Assembly (NCBI GenBank): GCA_025517465.1 | Contig: JAOPKE010000001.1 | Coordinates: forward strand, 620,001-684,000 | Length of the DNA: 64,000 bases | Reading direction: 5' to 3' | From: Halobacteria archaeon HArc-gm2 | GTDB taxonomy: Archaea > Halobacteriota > Halobacteria > Halobacteriales > Haloarculaceae | In this document: positions 47,820 through 56,070 of the stretch, one piece after another | How positions within the stretch are numbered: the first letter of the stretch is position 1 | How the letters are laid out: each line of letters begins with the position of its first letter | Position numbers and translations under genes: made by a program | The notes under the pieces: model-generated | Database searches by the model: none | Seen by the model: only the letters and a program-made list of their open reading frames with translations | Told to the model about the DNA's origin: nothing

Positions 47820-49918
47820 AGTTCCTCCTGGTCGATCGTGAGTCGCAGGTCCACCGCCGTCGCACCGTCCGGCGTCGCGACGAGGGGATTGATGTCCAGT
47901 TCGAGTATCGCCGGGAAGTCGGTCACCAGCTGGGAGAGCCGCTGGACGGTCTCGACGATGGCCGACTCGTCGACGCGGTCCCGGCCGCGCGCGCCGCGCA
48001 ACAGCGGCGCCGAATCTATCTCGTCGAGCATCGCCGTCGCTTCCGGTTCGGAGACCGGCGCGACGCGGACCGTCGTGTCCTCCAGCACCTCGACGAAGAT
48101 GCCGCCGAGGCCGAAGAGCACGAGCGGGCCGAACTGCGGGTCGCGGTTGACGCCGAGGATCGTCTCGGTGCCCGATTCGAGGTCGACCATCTCCTGGACC
48201 TGAACGCCGAGGATGGTCGCGTCCCGCTGGTAGTTTCGGGCGCGAACGACCAGATCCTCGTAGGTGTCGCGGACGTCCTCGGGGGCGACGCCGACCTCCA
48301 CGCCGCCGATGTCGGACTTGTGGAGGATGTCGGGGCTGACGATCTTCATCACGACGTCGTCGCCGATATCGCGGGCGATCTGCTGGGCGTCGCTCGGGGA
48401 GTTGACGACGTCGCCCTGCGGCGTCGGGATGCCGTAGGCGTCGAGCAGGTCCATCGCCTCCACGCCGAGGCGGTTTCGCCCGCGCTCGGCCGCGTCTTCC
48501 AGGATGCCACGCGCCCGCTCCCGGTCGACGTCGAAGGTCTCGGGGTCGACGTACTCGCGCGCCTGGATATCGCCGTAGCGCCGGAGCGCGTCGAGGCTGT
48601 CGACGGCCCGGGCGGGGTCGAAGTAGGTCGGGACGCCCGCGTCGTTGAGCATCGGGGCGGCGTCGCCGACGGACTTCCCGCCCATCAGCGTCGCCGCGAT
48701 GGGCTGGTCGAACGCCGACTGCTGTTCGACGATCACCTCCGCCAGGTTCTCGTAGGAGAGAACCGCCGTCGGGCAGGCGACCACGACTGCCATCGAGACG
48801 TTCTCGTCGGCGAGCACCGTCTCGAGTGCCGCCTCGAACCTGGCCGCGGGCGCGTCGCCGATGATGTCGACCGGGTTGTAGATGTTCGCCTCCGCGGGCA
48901 TCGTCTCTGTCAGCTTCTCTATCGTGCGGTCCGAGAACTCCGCGAGGGCCATCCCCGAATCGCCCACGGCGTCGGTCGTCATCACGCCCGGGCCGCCCGC
49001 GTTGGTCACGATGGCGATCTCATCGCCGTCGGGCAGGGGCTGGTCGGAGAGTATCTGCGCGTAGTCGAACAGTTCCTGGACCGTCTCGACGCGGATGGTG
49101 CCGGCCTGTTCGAGTCCGGCCTCGTAGGCCCGTTCGGACCCAGCGATAGCACCAGTGTGGGATGCGGCGGCACTCGCGCCCGCGTCGGTCCGACCGGACT
49201 TGACGAGCACGATCGGCGTCTCCTGGGTGACCTCTCGGGCCGTCTCGATGAACGCGGCGCCGTCGCTCACGTCTTCGAGGTAGCCGAGGATCACGTCGGT
49301 GTCGGGGTCGTCGCCCCACTGGTCGACGAAGTCGCTCTCGTCGAGGACGGCCTTGTTGCCCAGCGAGACGATGTCTTTGAACCCGACGTCGCGCTCGGCG
49401 GCCCAGTCGAGGACCGCGGTGACGAACGCGCCCGACTGGCTCATGAACGAGACGTCGCCCTCCTGGGCCATCTCGTTGCCGAACGTCGCGTTGAGACCGA
49501 CGGGAGTGCTCATGATACCCAGCGAGTTCGGGCCGACGAGGTTGAGGTCGTACTCGGCGGCGACCGCACGCAGCGCTCGCTCGCGCGCGGCCCCCTCGCT
49601 TCCCGTCTCGCCGAACCCCGCCGTGATCACCACGACGTTCCGGATACCGGCTTCTCCGGCCTCGCGAATGCTGTCGACCGCCACGTCCGGCGGGACCACG
49701 ACCACGCCGACGTCGATAGCGACGTCGTCGACGTCGGCGACCGAATCGTGGCACTCGAGCCCGAACACGTCGTCCTGGTAGGGATTGACCGCGACGACGT
49801 CACCCTGGAACGACTCGAGGAGGTTCTCGGTGATGGCGCGACCGACCGCCCCCTCGCTGTCCGTGGCCCCGATCACCGCGACACGTTCCGGCGCAAACAG
49901 GGTAGATAACTGTCCCAT
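47816..49918 (-). CDS. Acetate-CoA ligase (ADP-forming), fused alpha and beta subunits
   Basis: The 700-residue enzyme makes acetate and ATP from acetyl-CoA, ADP and phosphate. It fuses a CoA-binding and ligase half (FAPERVAVIGATDSEGAVG, and SHTGAIAGSER with the phosphorylated His) to an ATP-grasp half (VMKIVSPDILHKSDIGGVEVG, then VQVQEMVD). This fused order is normal in haloarchaea. I prefer MGQLSTLF at 49918 to an ATG three codons earlier, on the basis of a GTTATTTGC promoter element upstream. It is translationally coupled to the DRTGG-type gene. Confidence 0.92.
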   Translation of the reverse strand: MGQLSTLFAPERVAVIGATDSEGAVGRAITENLLESFQGDVVAVNPYQDDVFGLECHDSVADVDDVAIDVGVVVVPPDVAVDSIREAGEAGIRNVVVITAGFGETGSEGAARERALRAVAAEYDLNLVGPNSLGIMSTPVGLNATFGNEMAQEGDVSFMSQSGAFVTAVLDWAAERDVGFKDIVSLGNKAVLDESDFVDQWGDDPDTDVILGYLEDVSDGAAFIETAREVTQETPIVLVKSGRTDAGASAAASHTGAIAGSERAYEAGLEQAGTIRVETVQELFDYAQILSDQPLPDGDEIAIVTNAGGPGVMTTDAVGDSGMALAEFSDRTIEKLTETMPAEANIYNPVDIIGDAPAARFEAALETVLADENVSMAVVVACPTAVLSYENLAEVIVEQQSAFDQPIAATLMGGKSVGDAAPMLNDAGVPTYFDPARAVDSLDALRRYGDIQAREYVDPETFDVDRERARGILEDAAERGRNRLGVEAMDLLDAYGIPTPQGDVVNSPSDAQQIARDIGDDVVMKIVSPDILHKSDIGGVEVGVAPEDVRDTYEDLVVRARNYQRDATILGVQVQEMVDLESGTETILGVNRDPQFGPLVLFGLGGIFVEVLEDTTVRVAPVSEPEATAMLDEIDSAPLLRGARGRDRVDESAIVETVQRLSQLVTDFPAILELDINPLVATPDGATAVDLRLTIDQEEL

Positions 49919-50095
49919 TCCTCGCACGCACGTTCGTTCGTCGCCCGCAAATAACTGCTGCTACTGGCAGGACACCTGCGGATTATACTGGGGGTGTTTT
50001 TACCGACTTCGTCGACGTCGGTCTGGATTCGGTTCCATCGGGGGACCAGTGCGTTCGCCGTACCGTTTTTCCACGCTGGTTTCGAAGCCCCGGCT

Positions 50096-50503
50096 GTGAC
50101 GACCACTGGTGAGGACTCCGACCCGTTCGACGCCGACGTACTCGCGGTAGCGGCCCGAACCCACGACGTGAGTGAAGCAGATCTGTCGGGTGCCGTGGCG
50201 CGCCACCAGGAGAGCGTCGAGGCGCTCCCGGGCGTCGAGAACCTGGCCTACGAGTGGCGAAGACAGTACGAGTCGCCGCTCCTCGAGCGAACTTCAGACG
50301 CCTACTACCTCGTGGTTCCCGACCGCGTCTGGGCCGAGTTCGGCGACGCCCTCGGCCTCTCGGACGCGATGCTTGACGCCGTCCGGGACGTTCACCGGCG
50401 AACCATCGAAGAGCGAACGGACGCTCCGCCGGATCCCCCTGATCGTCAGGCGTACGTAGTCCTCGACAGATCCGTCGGCGACGGAGCGGCGGGCGAGGGG
50501 TGA
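50096..50503 (+). CDS. Uncharacterised 135-aa protein
   Basis: The protein from the GTG at 50096 begins VTTTGEDSDPFDADVLAVAARTHDVSEADLSGAVARHQESVEALPG, with a helical N-terminal segment. It continues VENLAYEWRRQYESPLLERTSDAYYLVVPDRVWAEFGDALGLSDAMLDAVRDVHRRTIEE, which is alpha-beta. It is acidic and has no Cys, signal or membrane helix. I do not recognise the family. The GTG is favoured over an upstream ATG because the preceding 34 codons are atypical, and TACCGTTTTTCC about 35 bp upstream may be its TATA region. Confidence 0.55.
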   Translation: MTTTGEDSDPFDADVLAVAARTHDVSEADLSGAVARHQESVEALPGVENLAYEWRRQYESPLLERTSDAYYLVVPDRVWAEFGDALGLSDAMLDAVRDVHRRTIEERTDAPPDPPDRQAYVVLDRSVGDGAAGEG

Positions 50504-50596
50504 CGTCCCACGCGGACCCACAGAACGCCGGGAGTTTATTCGGTAGACCAAAACATTTGTTATCGAATCGGGAACGAAGTTTTCTGATAGAGGTGT

Positions 50597-50603
50597 CTTT
50601 AAG
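50597..50603 (+). promoter_or_regulatory. TATA box for dpsA
   Basis: CTTTAAG lies about 31 bp before the ATG at 50632. It supports a near-leaderless transcript and excludes the long upstream extension of the frame. Confidence 0.5.
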
Positions 50604-50631
50604 TGACTGGCGTCCCAATCTATTGATAGCT

Positions 50632-51177
50632 ATGAGCCAGCAAGAGGAGTCCGTCCACCGCAAGTTCGGTAGCGTCGAAGAGAACGCCCTTCGGATCCCC
50701 GTCGACAAGGCAGAACAGATCATCGACGCCCTGAACGCTGACCTCGCGGACACGTACGTCCTGTACCACCAGCTCAAGAAGCACCACTGGAACGTCGCCG
50801 GGGCGGAGTTCCTCGAACTCCACGAGTTCCTCGGAGACGCGGCCTACCACGCCGAGGAGGGCGCCGACGAACTCGCCGAACGCCTCCAGGCGCTGGGCGG
50901 GACGCCCGCCGCCGGCTTCGACCAGATTCAGGACGCCGCGACGGTGTCGCCCGAAGGCGAGGACGTGTACACGATCCGCGCCTCACTGGAGAACGACCTG
51001 GAGATCTACGGGGACATCATCGAGTCGCTGCGCGACCACGTCGAACTCGCCCAGAACCTCGGCGACCACGCGACCGCAGAGATCCTGCGCGAGATTCTCG
51101 TCGAGGTCGAGGACGACGCCCACCACGTCGAACACTACCTCGAGAACGACACGCTGGTCGCCGAGACGGCGCAGTAG
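50632..51177 (+). CDS. dpsA: DNA-protecting ferritin-like protein DpsA
   Basis: The 181-residue protein is the haloarchaeal Dps: MSQQEESVHRKFGSVEENALRIPVDKAEQIIDALNADLADTYVLYHQLKKHHWNVAG, with the ferroxidase His/Asp pair in KKHHWNV and AAYHAEEGADELAERLQALGG. Twelve subunits form a shell that oxidises and stores iron with hydrogen peroxide, shielding DNA. Length is normal. A gene on the opposite strand downstream has a DtxR-like box, hinting at iron-linked control in this neighbourhood, though no such box was found before dpsA itself. Confidence 0.95.
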   Translation: MSQQEESVHRKFGSVEENALRIPVDKAEQIIDALNADLADTYVLYHQLKKHHWNVAGAEFLELHEFLGDAAYHAEEGADELAERLQALGGTPAAGFDQIQDAATVSPEGEDVYTIRASLENDLEIYGDIIESLRDHVELAQNLGDHATAEILREILVEVEDDAHHVEHYLENDTLVAETAQ

Positions 51178-51220
51178 AACGTTCGAGCCGGGGAACCGCT
51201 CGGAGAATCGGCCTTCGACT

Positions 51221-51376
51221 TTATCGGTCGAGTTCGACCGTGAGATCCGTCGCTATCCAGCCATCGGAGTTGCCTTCTTCGGTGAAGACGGTCCGGTCCG
51301 GATTGCAACAGTGGGCAGTCACCGTCGTCTCCTCGTCGACGTCTGGCAGTTCGACCGCGTCCGGGGACTCGCTCAT
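51221..51376 (-). CDS. 51-aa acidic protein with adjacent cysteines
   Basis: A short gene not recognised by family. Its product reads MSESPDAVELPDVDEETTVTAHCCNPDRTVF and ends SDGWIATDLTVELDR. The vicinal CC pair and the His just before it could hold metal or a redox centre. The ATG at 51376 is supported by a CCTTTTAGC box 29 bp upstream, so the transcript is leaderless. A perfect TTAGG/CCTAA palindrome lies between the box and the start, where a bound repressor would block transcription. Its stop lies 43 bp beyond the convergent dpsA stop. Confidence 0.6.
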   Translation of the reverse strand: MSESPDAVELPDVDEETTVTAHCCNPDRTVFTEEGNSDGWIATDLTVELDR

Positions 51377-51385
51377 CGAGTACGA

Positions 51386-51409
51386 TTAGGCACCCCTAAA
51401 GCTAAAAGG
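51386..51409 (-). promoter_or_regulatory. DtxR/SirR-type operator and TATA box of the 51-aa gene
   Basis: TTAGG-CACC-CCTAA (51386-51399) is a perfect 5-bp inverted repeat with a 4-bp spacer, resembling boxes of DtxR-family metal-dependent repressors. The minus-strand TATA box CCTTTTAGC (51401-51409) is directly upstream. The operator covers the expected transcription start. Confidence 0.55.
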
Positions 51410-51437
51410 ATTTTGGTCCGCCTAAACGTCGCGGCGG

Positions 51438-51446
51438 CTTTTTATG
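51438..51446 (+). promoter_or_regulatory. TATA box for the 214-aa gene
   Basis: CTTTTTATG is centred 27 bp before the ATG at 51469. It is divergent from the operator-controlled gene with about 90 bp between the two starts. Confidence 0.6.
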
Positions 51447-51468
51447 ACGTTGCCTCCAACCTATCGAC

Positions 51469-52113
51469 ATGAGTTCTTCGCCCGACGACACCGACGTCGG
51501 TCCACTGGTCGCCGACCTGGTCCGAACGTTACAGGAACTGGAAGAAGAGTTCGAACCGCGGACGGAGCGCGGCCTGCCGCGCCCGCCGTCGCCGCGCGAA
51601 CTGATGCGCTTCACGAGCGACGTCGGCATCCCCGGCGTCATCCTCCTCCTGCGGACGAACATCGAGGCGCTGAAGCTACTCCAGCGTGCCCTGCGGCTCG
51701 CAGACGGCCGCGCGCCGACGACGGGAACGGGTAGCACCGAGGTCCGACAGCGCGCGGAACGCCTGAGCCGGACGACGCTCTCGCGACTCGACGGAGCGCT
51801 GGCAGACCTGCAGGACGCCGTCGAGGGCCGGCCCGAGGACGACGACGCACGCGAACTGCTCGACGAGGCTCGCGGCCTGCAAAACCAGGTCGAAGCGAAG
51901 CTACGAGAAAGAGCTGACGACGACCCGGCCCCCGATTCGACCGACTCCGGGGGCTCGGCAGAACCGGTTCCCGACGAGTCCGTCCCCGTCGACGTCGACG
52001 CGGAACTCGAGTCGATCAAGGAGGAGTTCGGCGACGAAAACGGCGACTCCGGGGCCGACGGTGACGAGAGCGACGGTGATGGGTCGGGCAACGATGGGGA
52101 GACGGACAACTAG
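51469..52113 (+). CDS. Uncharacterised haloarchaeal protein with helical core and acidic tail
   Basis: The 214-residue protein has a helical N-terminal core (LVADLVRTLQELEEEFEPRTERGLPRPPSPRELMRFTSDVGIPGVILLLRTNIEALKLLQRALRL), a central coiled coil (RAERLSRTTLSRLDGALADLQDAVEG) and a disordered Asp/Ser/Gly-rich tail of about 55 residues. The opening mildly recalls the helical style of gas-vesicle accessory proteins, but I make no such assignment. No domain with known function is recognised. The TATA box fixes the start. It shares its divergent intergenic region with the 51-aa gene. Confidence 0.6.
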   Translation: MSSSPDDTDVGPLVADLVRTLQELEEEFEPRTERGLPRPPSPRELMRFTSDVGIPGVILLLRTNIEALKLLQRALRLADGRAPTTGTGSTEVRQRAERLSRTTLSRLDGALADLQDAVEGRPEDDDARELLDEARGLQNQVEAKLRERADDDPAPDSTDSGGSAEPVPDESVPVDVDAELESIKEEFGDENGDSGADGDESDGDGSGNDGETDN

Positions 52114-52226
52114 GGCGACGAATCCGCCGACAGCGCTGGGAATTGACGAACGAACCGCGAGGAATCGGCATCGCTAGAATTGGCTGCAACCTTCAGCTTG
52201 AGCCCGTGGTTCGCGGCTAAACCCGC

Positions 52227-52613
52227 TCACTGGACGGGACGGAACCGGTACCCGTCCCACCCCTGACTCGCTGGTTCCTTGATCCCGGCTTCGGGGTCCC
52301 GCAGTTCTTCGGCGTACACCGGTTCGACCGCGTCGCCGGTCTCGACGTCGTCGTCTTCGGTCACCTGCCCGATGGCGCGGACCGAGTCGTCGCCGCCGTC
52401 GGTGGCGTCGCTCACGTCGAACTCGACGATGGCGATGGTGTTGGGCGCGCGGACGCCGGGGGGCGTCGCCGTCGACGTCGTCCACGTGACCACTTCGCCG
52501 GTGCGGTCGGCCAGGTCGACCGTGTCGGTCTGGGGTTCGTGGCACTCAGGACACAGCGTGTGCCCGGGATACGTGACGTGACCGTTCTGACAGATGTGCG
52601 CGTCGAACGTCAT
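52227..52613 (-). CDS. OB-fold/zinc-ribbon DUF35 protein, thiolase partner
   Basis: The 128-residue protein has a short zinc-binding start (CQNGHVTYPGHTLCPECHEP) and an OB-fold (GEVVTWTTSTATPPGVRAPNTIAIVEFD, then RAIGQVTEDDDVETGDAV). DUF35 proteins bind acyl-CoA and channel it between thiolase and downstream enzymes, as in the archaeal thiolase/HMG-CoA synthase complex. It overlaps the thiolase gene by 4 bp and is translated after it, so they probably form one complex. No HMG-CoA synthase gene is in view. Confidence 0.88.
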   Translation of the reverse strand: MTFDAHICQNGHVTYPGHTLCPECHEPQTDTVDLADRTGEVVTWTTSTATPPGVRAPNTIAIVEFDVSDATDGGDDSVRAIGQVTEDDDVETGDAVEPVYAEELRDPEAGIKEPASQGWDGYRFRPVQ

Positions 52614-53761
52614 TGGCTTGCCTCCATGATGGTGGTGATGACACAGTTCCCGAAGCCGCCGACGTTGCAGGCCAGGGCCGTGTCGGCCTCGACCTGTCGC
52701 GGACCGGCGTCGGCGATGACCTGCTTGTATATCTCGTAGCCCTGCGCGACGCCGCTGGCGCCGAGCGGGTGGCCCTTGGACTTCAGGCCGCCCGAGGTGT
52801 TGATGGGGAGTTCGCCGTCCCGTTCGGTCCGGCCCGCCTCGACGTCTTTCCAGGCCTCGCCGTGGTCGGCGAAGTCGAGTCCTTCCATCTGGAGGAACTC
52901 GAGGATGGTGAACATGTCGTGAAGTTCGGCGACGTCGACGTCGTCGGGTCCGATGCCGGCCATCTCGTAGGCCTGCTTCCCAGATTCGACGACGCCGCCC
53001 ATGACGGTGGGATCGTCGCGCTCGTGGACGACGTGGGTGTCCGTCGCGCCGCCGATACCGCTGACGACGGCGTAGTCGTCGGTGTACTCCTCGGCGACGT
53101 CGACCGGACAGAACATGAGCGCTGCGCTCCCGTCCGTGATGGGACAGAAGTCGTAGAGACGCAGCGGGTCGGCGACGATGGGCGAGTCCAGAATCGTCTC
53201 CACGTCGACCTCCTTCTGGAACTGGGCGTGGGGATTGTCCACGCCGTTGGCGTGGTTCTTCGCGGCGACCTTCGCGAGCGAGTCCCGGGGCGCGTCGAAG
53301 CGTTCGAGGTAGTGACGCGCCGTCATCCCCGCGAAGGAGGGCAGCGTCACGCCGTGTTTGTACTCCACGGGGTGCGTGATGGAGGCGATGACGTCCGTGG
53401 CCTCAGCGGTGGTCCTGTGGGTCATCTTCTCGCCGCCGACGAGCAGCGTCATCTCGCTGGCGCCCGAGGCGATGGACTGCCAGGCCTCGTAGATACCGGC
53501 GCCGCCCGAGGAGGAGGTCTGGTCGACCCGCTCGCTGTAGGCCGGCATCAGCCCCAGGTCGTGGGCGAGCGCGTTCATGATGCCGCCCTGCCCCTCGAAC
53601 TCGCCGCTGGCCATGTTCGAGACGTAGAGGTGGTCCACTTCGTCCGGAGCGACGGCCGCGTCGGCCAGGCAGGCCTCGCCCGCCTCCGCGATCAGTTCGC
53701 GGATCCAGGCGTCGCGTTGCCCGAACTGCGTCATCGACGCGCCGATTACTGCGACGTCCAT
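52610..53761 (-). CDS. SCP2-type thiolase-like protein with atypical nucleophile
   Basis: The 383-residue protein has the SCP2-thiolase fold: MDVAVIGASMTQFGQRD, the distal catalytic motif GGLKSKGHPLGASGVAQ with His, and CNVGGFGNC near the C-terminus. The usual active-site Cys is in an ACASGG-like segment. Here the aligned segment is TSSSGG, placing Ser83 where the nucleophile should be. Such proteins normally make or cleave acetoacetyl-CoA or longer 3-ketoacyl-CoA. With Ser, the chemistry may differ. The start is 4 bp inside no other gene; DUF35 follows with a 4-bp overlap. Confidence 0.85.
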   Translation of the reverse strand: MDVAVIGASMTQFGQRDAWIRELIAEAGEACLADAAVAPDEVDHLYVSNMASGEFEGQGGIMNALAHDLGLMPAYSERVDQTSSSGGAGIYEAWQSIASGASEMTLLVGGEKMTHRTTAEATDVIASITHPVEYKHGVTLPSFAGMTARHYLERFDAPRDSLAKVAAKNHANGVDNPHAQFQKEVDVETILDSPIVADPLRLYDFCPITDGSAALMFCPVDVAEEYTDDYAVVSGIGGATDTHVVHERDDPTVMGGVVESGKQAYEMAGIGPDDVDVAELHDMFTILEFLQMEGLDFADHGEAWKDVEAGRTERDGELPINTSGGLKSKGHPLGASGVAQGYEIYKQVIADAGPRQVEADTALACNVGGFGNCVITTIMEASQ

Positions 53762-53871
53762 GTCCGGTGTCTCTCACGGAGGGGTTGTGTTCGTTGCGGT
53801 TCTCGCAGTCTCCGCTGGAACCACACCGGCGGAGTGGGTCCGCTGGCAGCAGGATCCGTCAGTCTGGCCAA

Positions 53872-53879
53872 CATATTTT
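53872..53879 (+). promoter_or_regulatory. TATA box for the 59-aa zinc-ribbon gene
   Basis: CATATTTT is centred 28 bp before the ATG at 53904, giving a leaderless transcript. Confidence 0.6.
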
Positions 53880-53903
53880 CGTCCGCAGCCCAGACGTCGT
53901 GGT

Positions 53904-54083
53904 ATGCCTCGATCCTGGATCGACCTGGAGTGCCCCAGCTGCGGCGAAGACTGGGAAGCGGACCCCTCGGACCTCCCGTCGCCCGACGCGACGTTCGAAT
54001 GCCGAAACTGCGGCGAGGAACGATCGATGGCCGAGTTCACGAAGACCCAGCGGAGCCTGGAGATACTCAAGGAGTTCCAGTGA
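53904..54083 (+). CDS. Small zinc-ribbon protein
   Basis: A 59-residue protein, MPRSWIDLECPSCGEDWEADPSDLPSPDATFECRNCGEERSMAEFTKTQRSLEILKEFQ by sections, with two CxxC pairs forming a zinc ribbon and a helical C-terminus. I believe it matches a haloarchaeal family of putative zinc-binding proteins but cannot name a function. It is divergent from the thiolase gene and convergent with the aldehyde dehydrogenase gene, whose stop is 12 bp away. The TATA box settles the start. Confidence 0.72.
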   Translation: MPRSWIDLECPSCGEDWEADPSDLPSPDATFECRNCGEERSMAEFTKTQRSLEILKEFQ

Positions 54084-54095
54084 GCTGAACGGGGA

Positions 54096-55586
54096 TCAGA
54101 AGGGGTACTCCCGACGTTCGTGCTGAAGGGAAATCCACTTCTCCTCGGTGACTTCGTCGAGAATCGCGGTGGTGTTGAACGCGCCGACGCCGGAGGCCTT
54201 CGTTCCGCTGAATGGGACGTGGGCCTCGTCGTTGATCGGCTGGTCGCCGACGTGGACCATCCCGGTGTCCAGTCGCTCGGCTATCTGCATCCCCGTCCCG
54301 ACGTCGCCGGCGTGGACCGACCCCGACAGGCCGTACTGGGTATCGTTGTGGATCTCGACGGCCTCGTCGACGTCCGAGAACGGGATGACCGGTGCGATGG
54401 GGCCGAAGTGCTCGTGGCACGCGGCAGACATCTCGTTGGTCATCCCAGACAGGACCGTCGGCGCGACGAGGAGCGAGTCGTCGACGCCGTCCATCGGGAC
54501 TGTCTCACCGCCCGTCTCGACAGTCGCTCCCTCCTCGACCGATTCGTCGACGTACTCCAGCATCTGATCGCGTTGAGATTCGTCGATGATCGGTGCGACG
54601 ACCGTCTCCTCGTCGTGTGCGCTGCCGACCGGGAGCGACTCGGCGCGCTCGGTGAGCCGTTCGACGTACTCGTCGTAGATGTCCTCGTGGACGATGTGGC
54701 GGTTGATCGAGATGCAGACCTGGCCCTGGTGGACAAACGAGCCGAAGACGGCCGAGTCGATTGCCGCCTCGAGGTCGGCGTCTGCCGTGACGATGTGGCC
54801 GTTGTTTCCGCCGAGTTCCAGCGACACCGTCGAGAGGTTCTCGCCGGCCGTCGCGCCGACGCCACGCCCGACGGGGGTCGACCCGGTGAACGTCACCACG
54901 TCGCTCTCGGGGTGACCGGCCACCGCGTCGCCGATATCGGACCCGTGCCCGGTCACGACGTTGACGACGCCGTCGGGGACGCCCGCTTCCTCGTACAGTT
55001 TCGCGAAGAGCAACCCACCCGATATGGGCGTGTTCGTCGCGGGTTTGACGACGACGGTGTTCCCCGTCGCGATGGCCGGGCCGATCGCCCGTCCGGAGAG
55101 GTTCACCGGGAAGTTCCACGGCGAGATGACGGTGACGACCCCCTGCGGGACGCGCCTGACCAGGTTTTCCTTGCCGGGAACGTTCGAGTCCGCTTGTTCA
55201 CCCTTCATTCGCCGCGGGAAGGTGGCCGCCTCTGCGGCCTGGTCCGAGGCTATCTGGACGGAGGTCGCGCCCATTATCTGCGACCCGCCGGCCTCGTGTG
55301 CCAGCAGTTCGATTATCTCCGCCTCGTACTCGTGGAGTAACTGGGCGAACTCCTGGGCCACGCGCTCGCGCTCGGCTGGCGGCGTCTGCTCCCACTCGGG
55401 CTGTGCGGCGGCGGCCGCCTCGTACGCCGCGTCGACGTCGGCCTCCACGCCGGCCGGGACGCGCGTTATCTCTTCTCGTGTCGACGGGTCTTCGACGGCT
55501 ATCTCGTCGTCGCCCTCGGAGGGCACCCACTCGCCGTCGATGTACTGTGCGTTCCAGTCGGCGTCGATGGAAAGGTCTGGAGACAT
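54096..55586 (-). CDS. NAD(P)-dependent aldehyde dehydrogenase (second)
   Basis: The 496-residue ALDH has cofactor motif ISPWNFPVNLSGRAIGPAIATGNTVVVKPA, FTGSTPVGRG, catalytic Glu in ELGGNNG and nucleophilic Cys in HQGQVCISINR. The HQGQVC form and GGNNG motif are close to benzaldehyde/vanillin and related aldehyde dehydrogenases. It is not closely similar in these motifs to the first ALDH (CEMGGKN, GQRC). Substrate is unknown. I start at MSPDLSID (55586), as the preceding 14 codons are atypical. It is downstream of the carboxylase-related genes on the same strand, but a 125-bp gap separates them. Confidence 0.9.
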   Translation of the reverse strand: MSPDLSIDADWNAQYIDGEWVPSEGDDEIAVEDPSTREEITRVPAGVEADVDAAYEAAAAAQPEWEQTPPAERERVAQEFAQLLHEYEAEIIELLAHEAGGSQIMGATSVQIASDQAAEAATFPRRMKGEQADSNVPGKENLVRRVPQGVVTVISPWNFPVNLSGRAIGPAIATGNTVVVKPATNTPISGGLLFAKLYEEAGVPDGVVNVVTGHGSDIGDAVAGHPESDVVTFTGSTPVGRGVGATAGENLSTVSLELGGNNGHIVTADADLEAAIDSAVFGSFVHQGQVCISINRHIVHEDIYDEYVERLTERAESLPVGSAHDEETVVAPIIDESQRDQMLEYVDESVEEGATVETGGETVPMDGVDDSLLVAPTVLSGMTNEMSAACHEHFGPIAPVIPFSDVDEAVEIHNDTQYGLSGSVHAGDVGTGMQIAERLDTGMVHVGDQPINDEAHVPFSGTKASGVGAFNTTAILDEVTEEKWISLQHERREYPF

Positions 55587-55711
55587 CAGTCCCACTTGTA
55601 GTGGCTCACTGATAAGTCGCGCGCGCAATCAGTTCCGACTGTCGGGTGAATAGGGCGCAGTCCCACTGATGTCGGGGCACGAAAACCGACGCCGCCGACG
55701 AACTCGATCCG

Positions 55712-56068
55712 TTACCGGGGGAACGCTCGCCCGGCGGCTTTCCACTCTTCGCCCTTCCGCACGTTTCGGGGGAGGCGGCGTTTCCCGAACGACCGGAGCC
55801 TGTCGGCGAAGCACCACTCGTCGACGTACTCGACGGTCTCGGCGTCCCGGGCCGCCGCCGCGGCTCGCTGCTGGTCCGTCAGGTGCGTGCCGACGGTGGC
55901 GACTATCGCGGCCGCCTCGGCCGCCGTCGCGTCGTCCGGGACGTCGACGGCGACGTCGGTGTCGCCGAGCGTGAGCGACACCAGTTCGGACGCTGCCGCG
56001 TGGTCTCCCTCTGCCGACTGACCGTCTGTCGATTCGGACCGGCCGTCCGTAGATTCGAGCGACGACAT
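55712..56068 (-). CDS. Small companion of acyl-CoA carboxylase (acc operon protein)
   Basis: The 118-residue protein is acidic, with a conserved-looking middle ([50 protein letters not shown]) and a C-terminal [31 protein letters not shown]. Proteins of this size and position are present after the carboxyltransferase gene in haloarchaeal acyl-CoA carboxylase loci and may be like the epsilon subunit of actinobacterial enzymes. A GTG at 56074 overlapping the upstream stop (GTGA) is an alternative start. No biotin-binding motif is present. Confidence 0.72.
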   Translation of the reverse strand: MSSLESTDGRSESTDGQSAEGDHAAASELVSLTLGDTDVAVDVPDDATAAEAAAIVATVGTHLTDQQRAAAAARDAETVEYVDEWCFADRLRSFGKRRLPRNVRKGEEWKAAGRAFPR

Positions 56069-56070
56069 GG

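Noticed and set aside
48320-49909. 529-codon frame antisense to the acetate-CoA ligase gene.
   Set aside because: Shadow frame; the ligase has all expected domains on the other strand.
51469-52113. Assignment of the 214-aa protein as a gas-vesicle protein.
   Set aside because: The helical opening is only vaguely similar, and no other gvp gene is in the window.
52613-54088. 491-codon frame antisense to the thiolase gene and running over the 59-aa gene.
   Set aside because: Shadow frame without domains; both real genes are supported by overlap and a TATA box.
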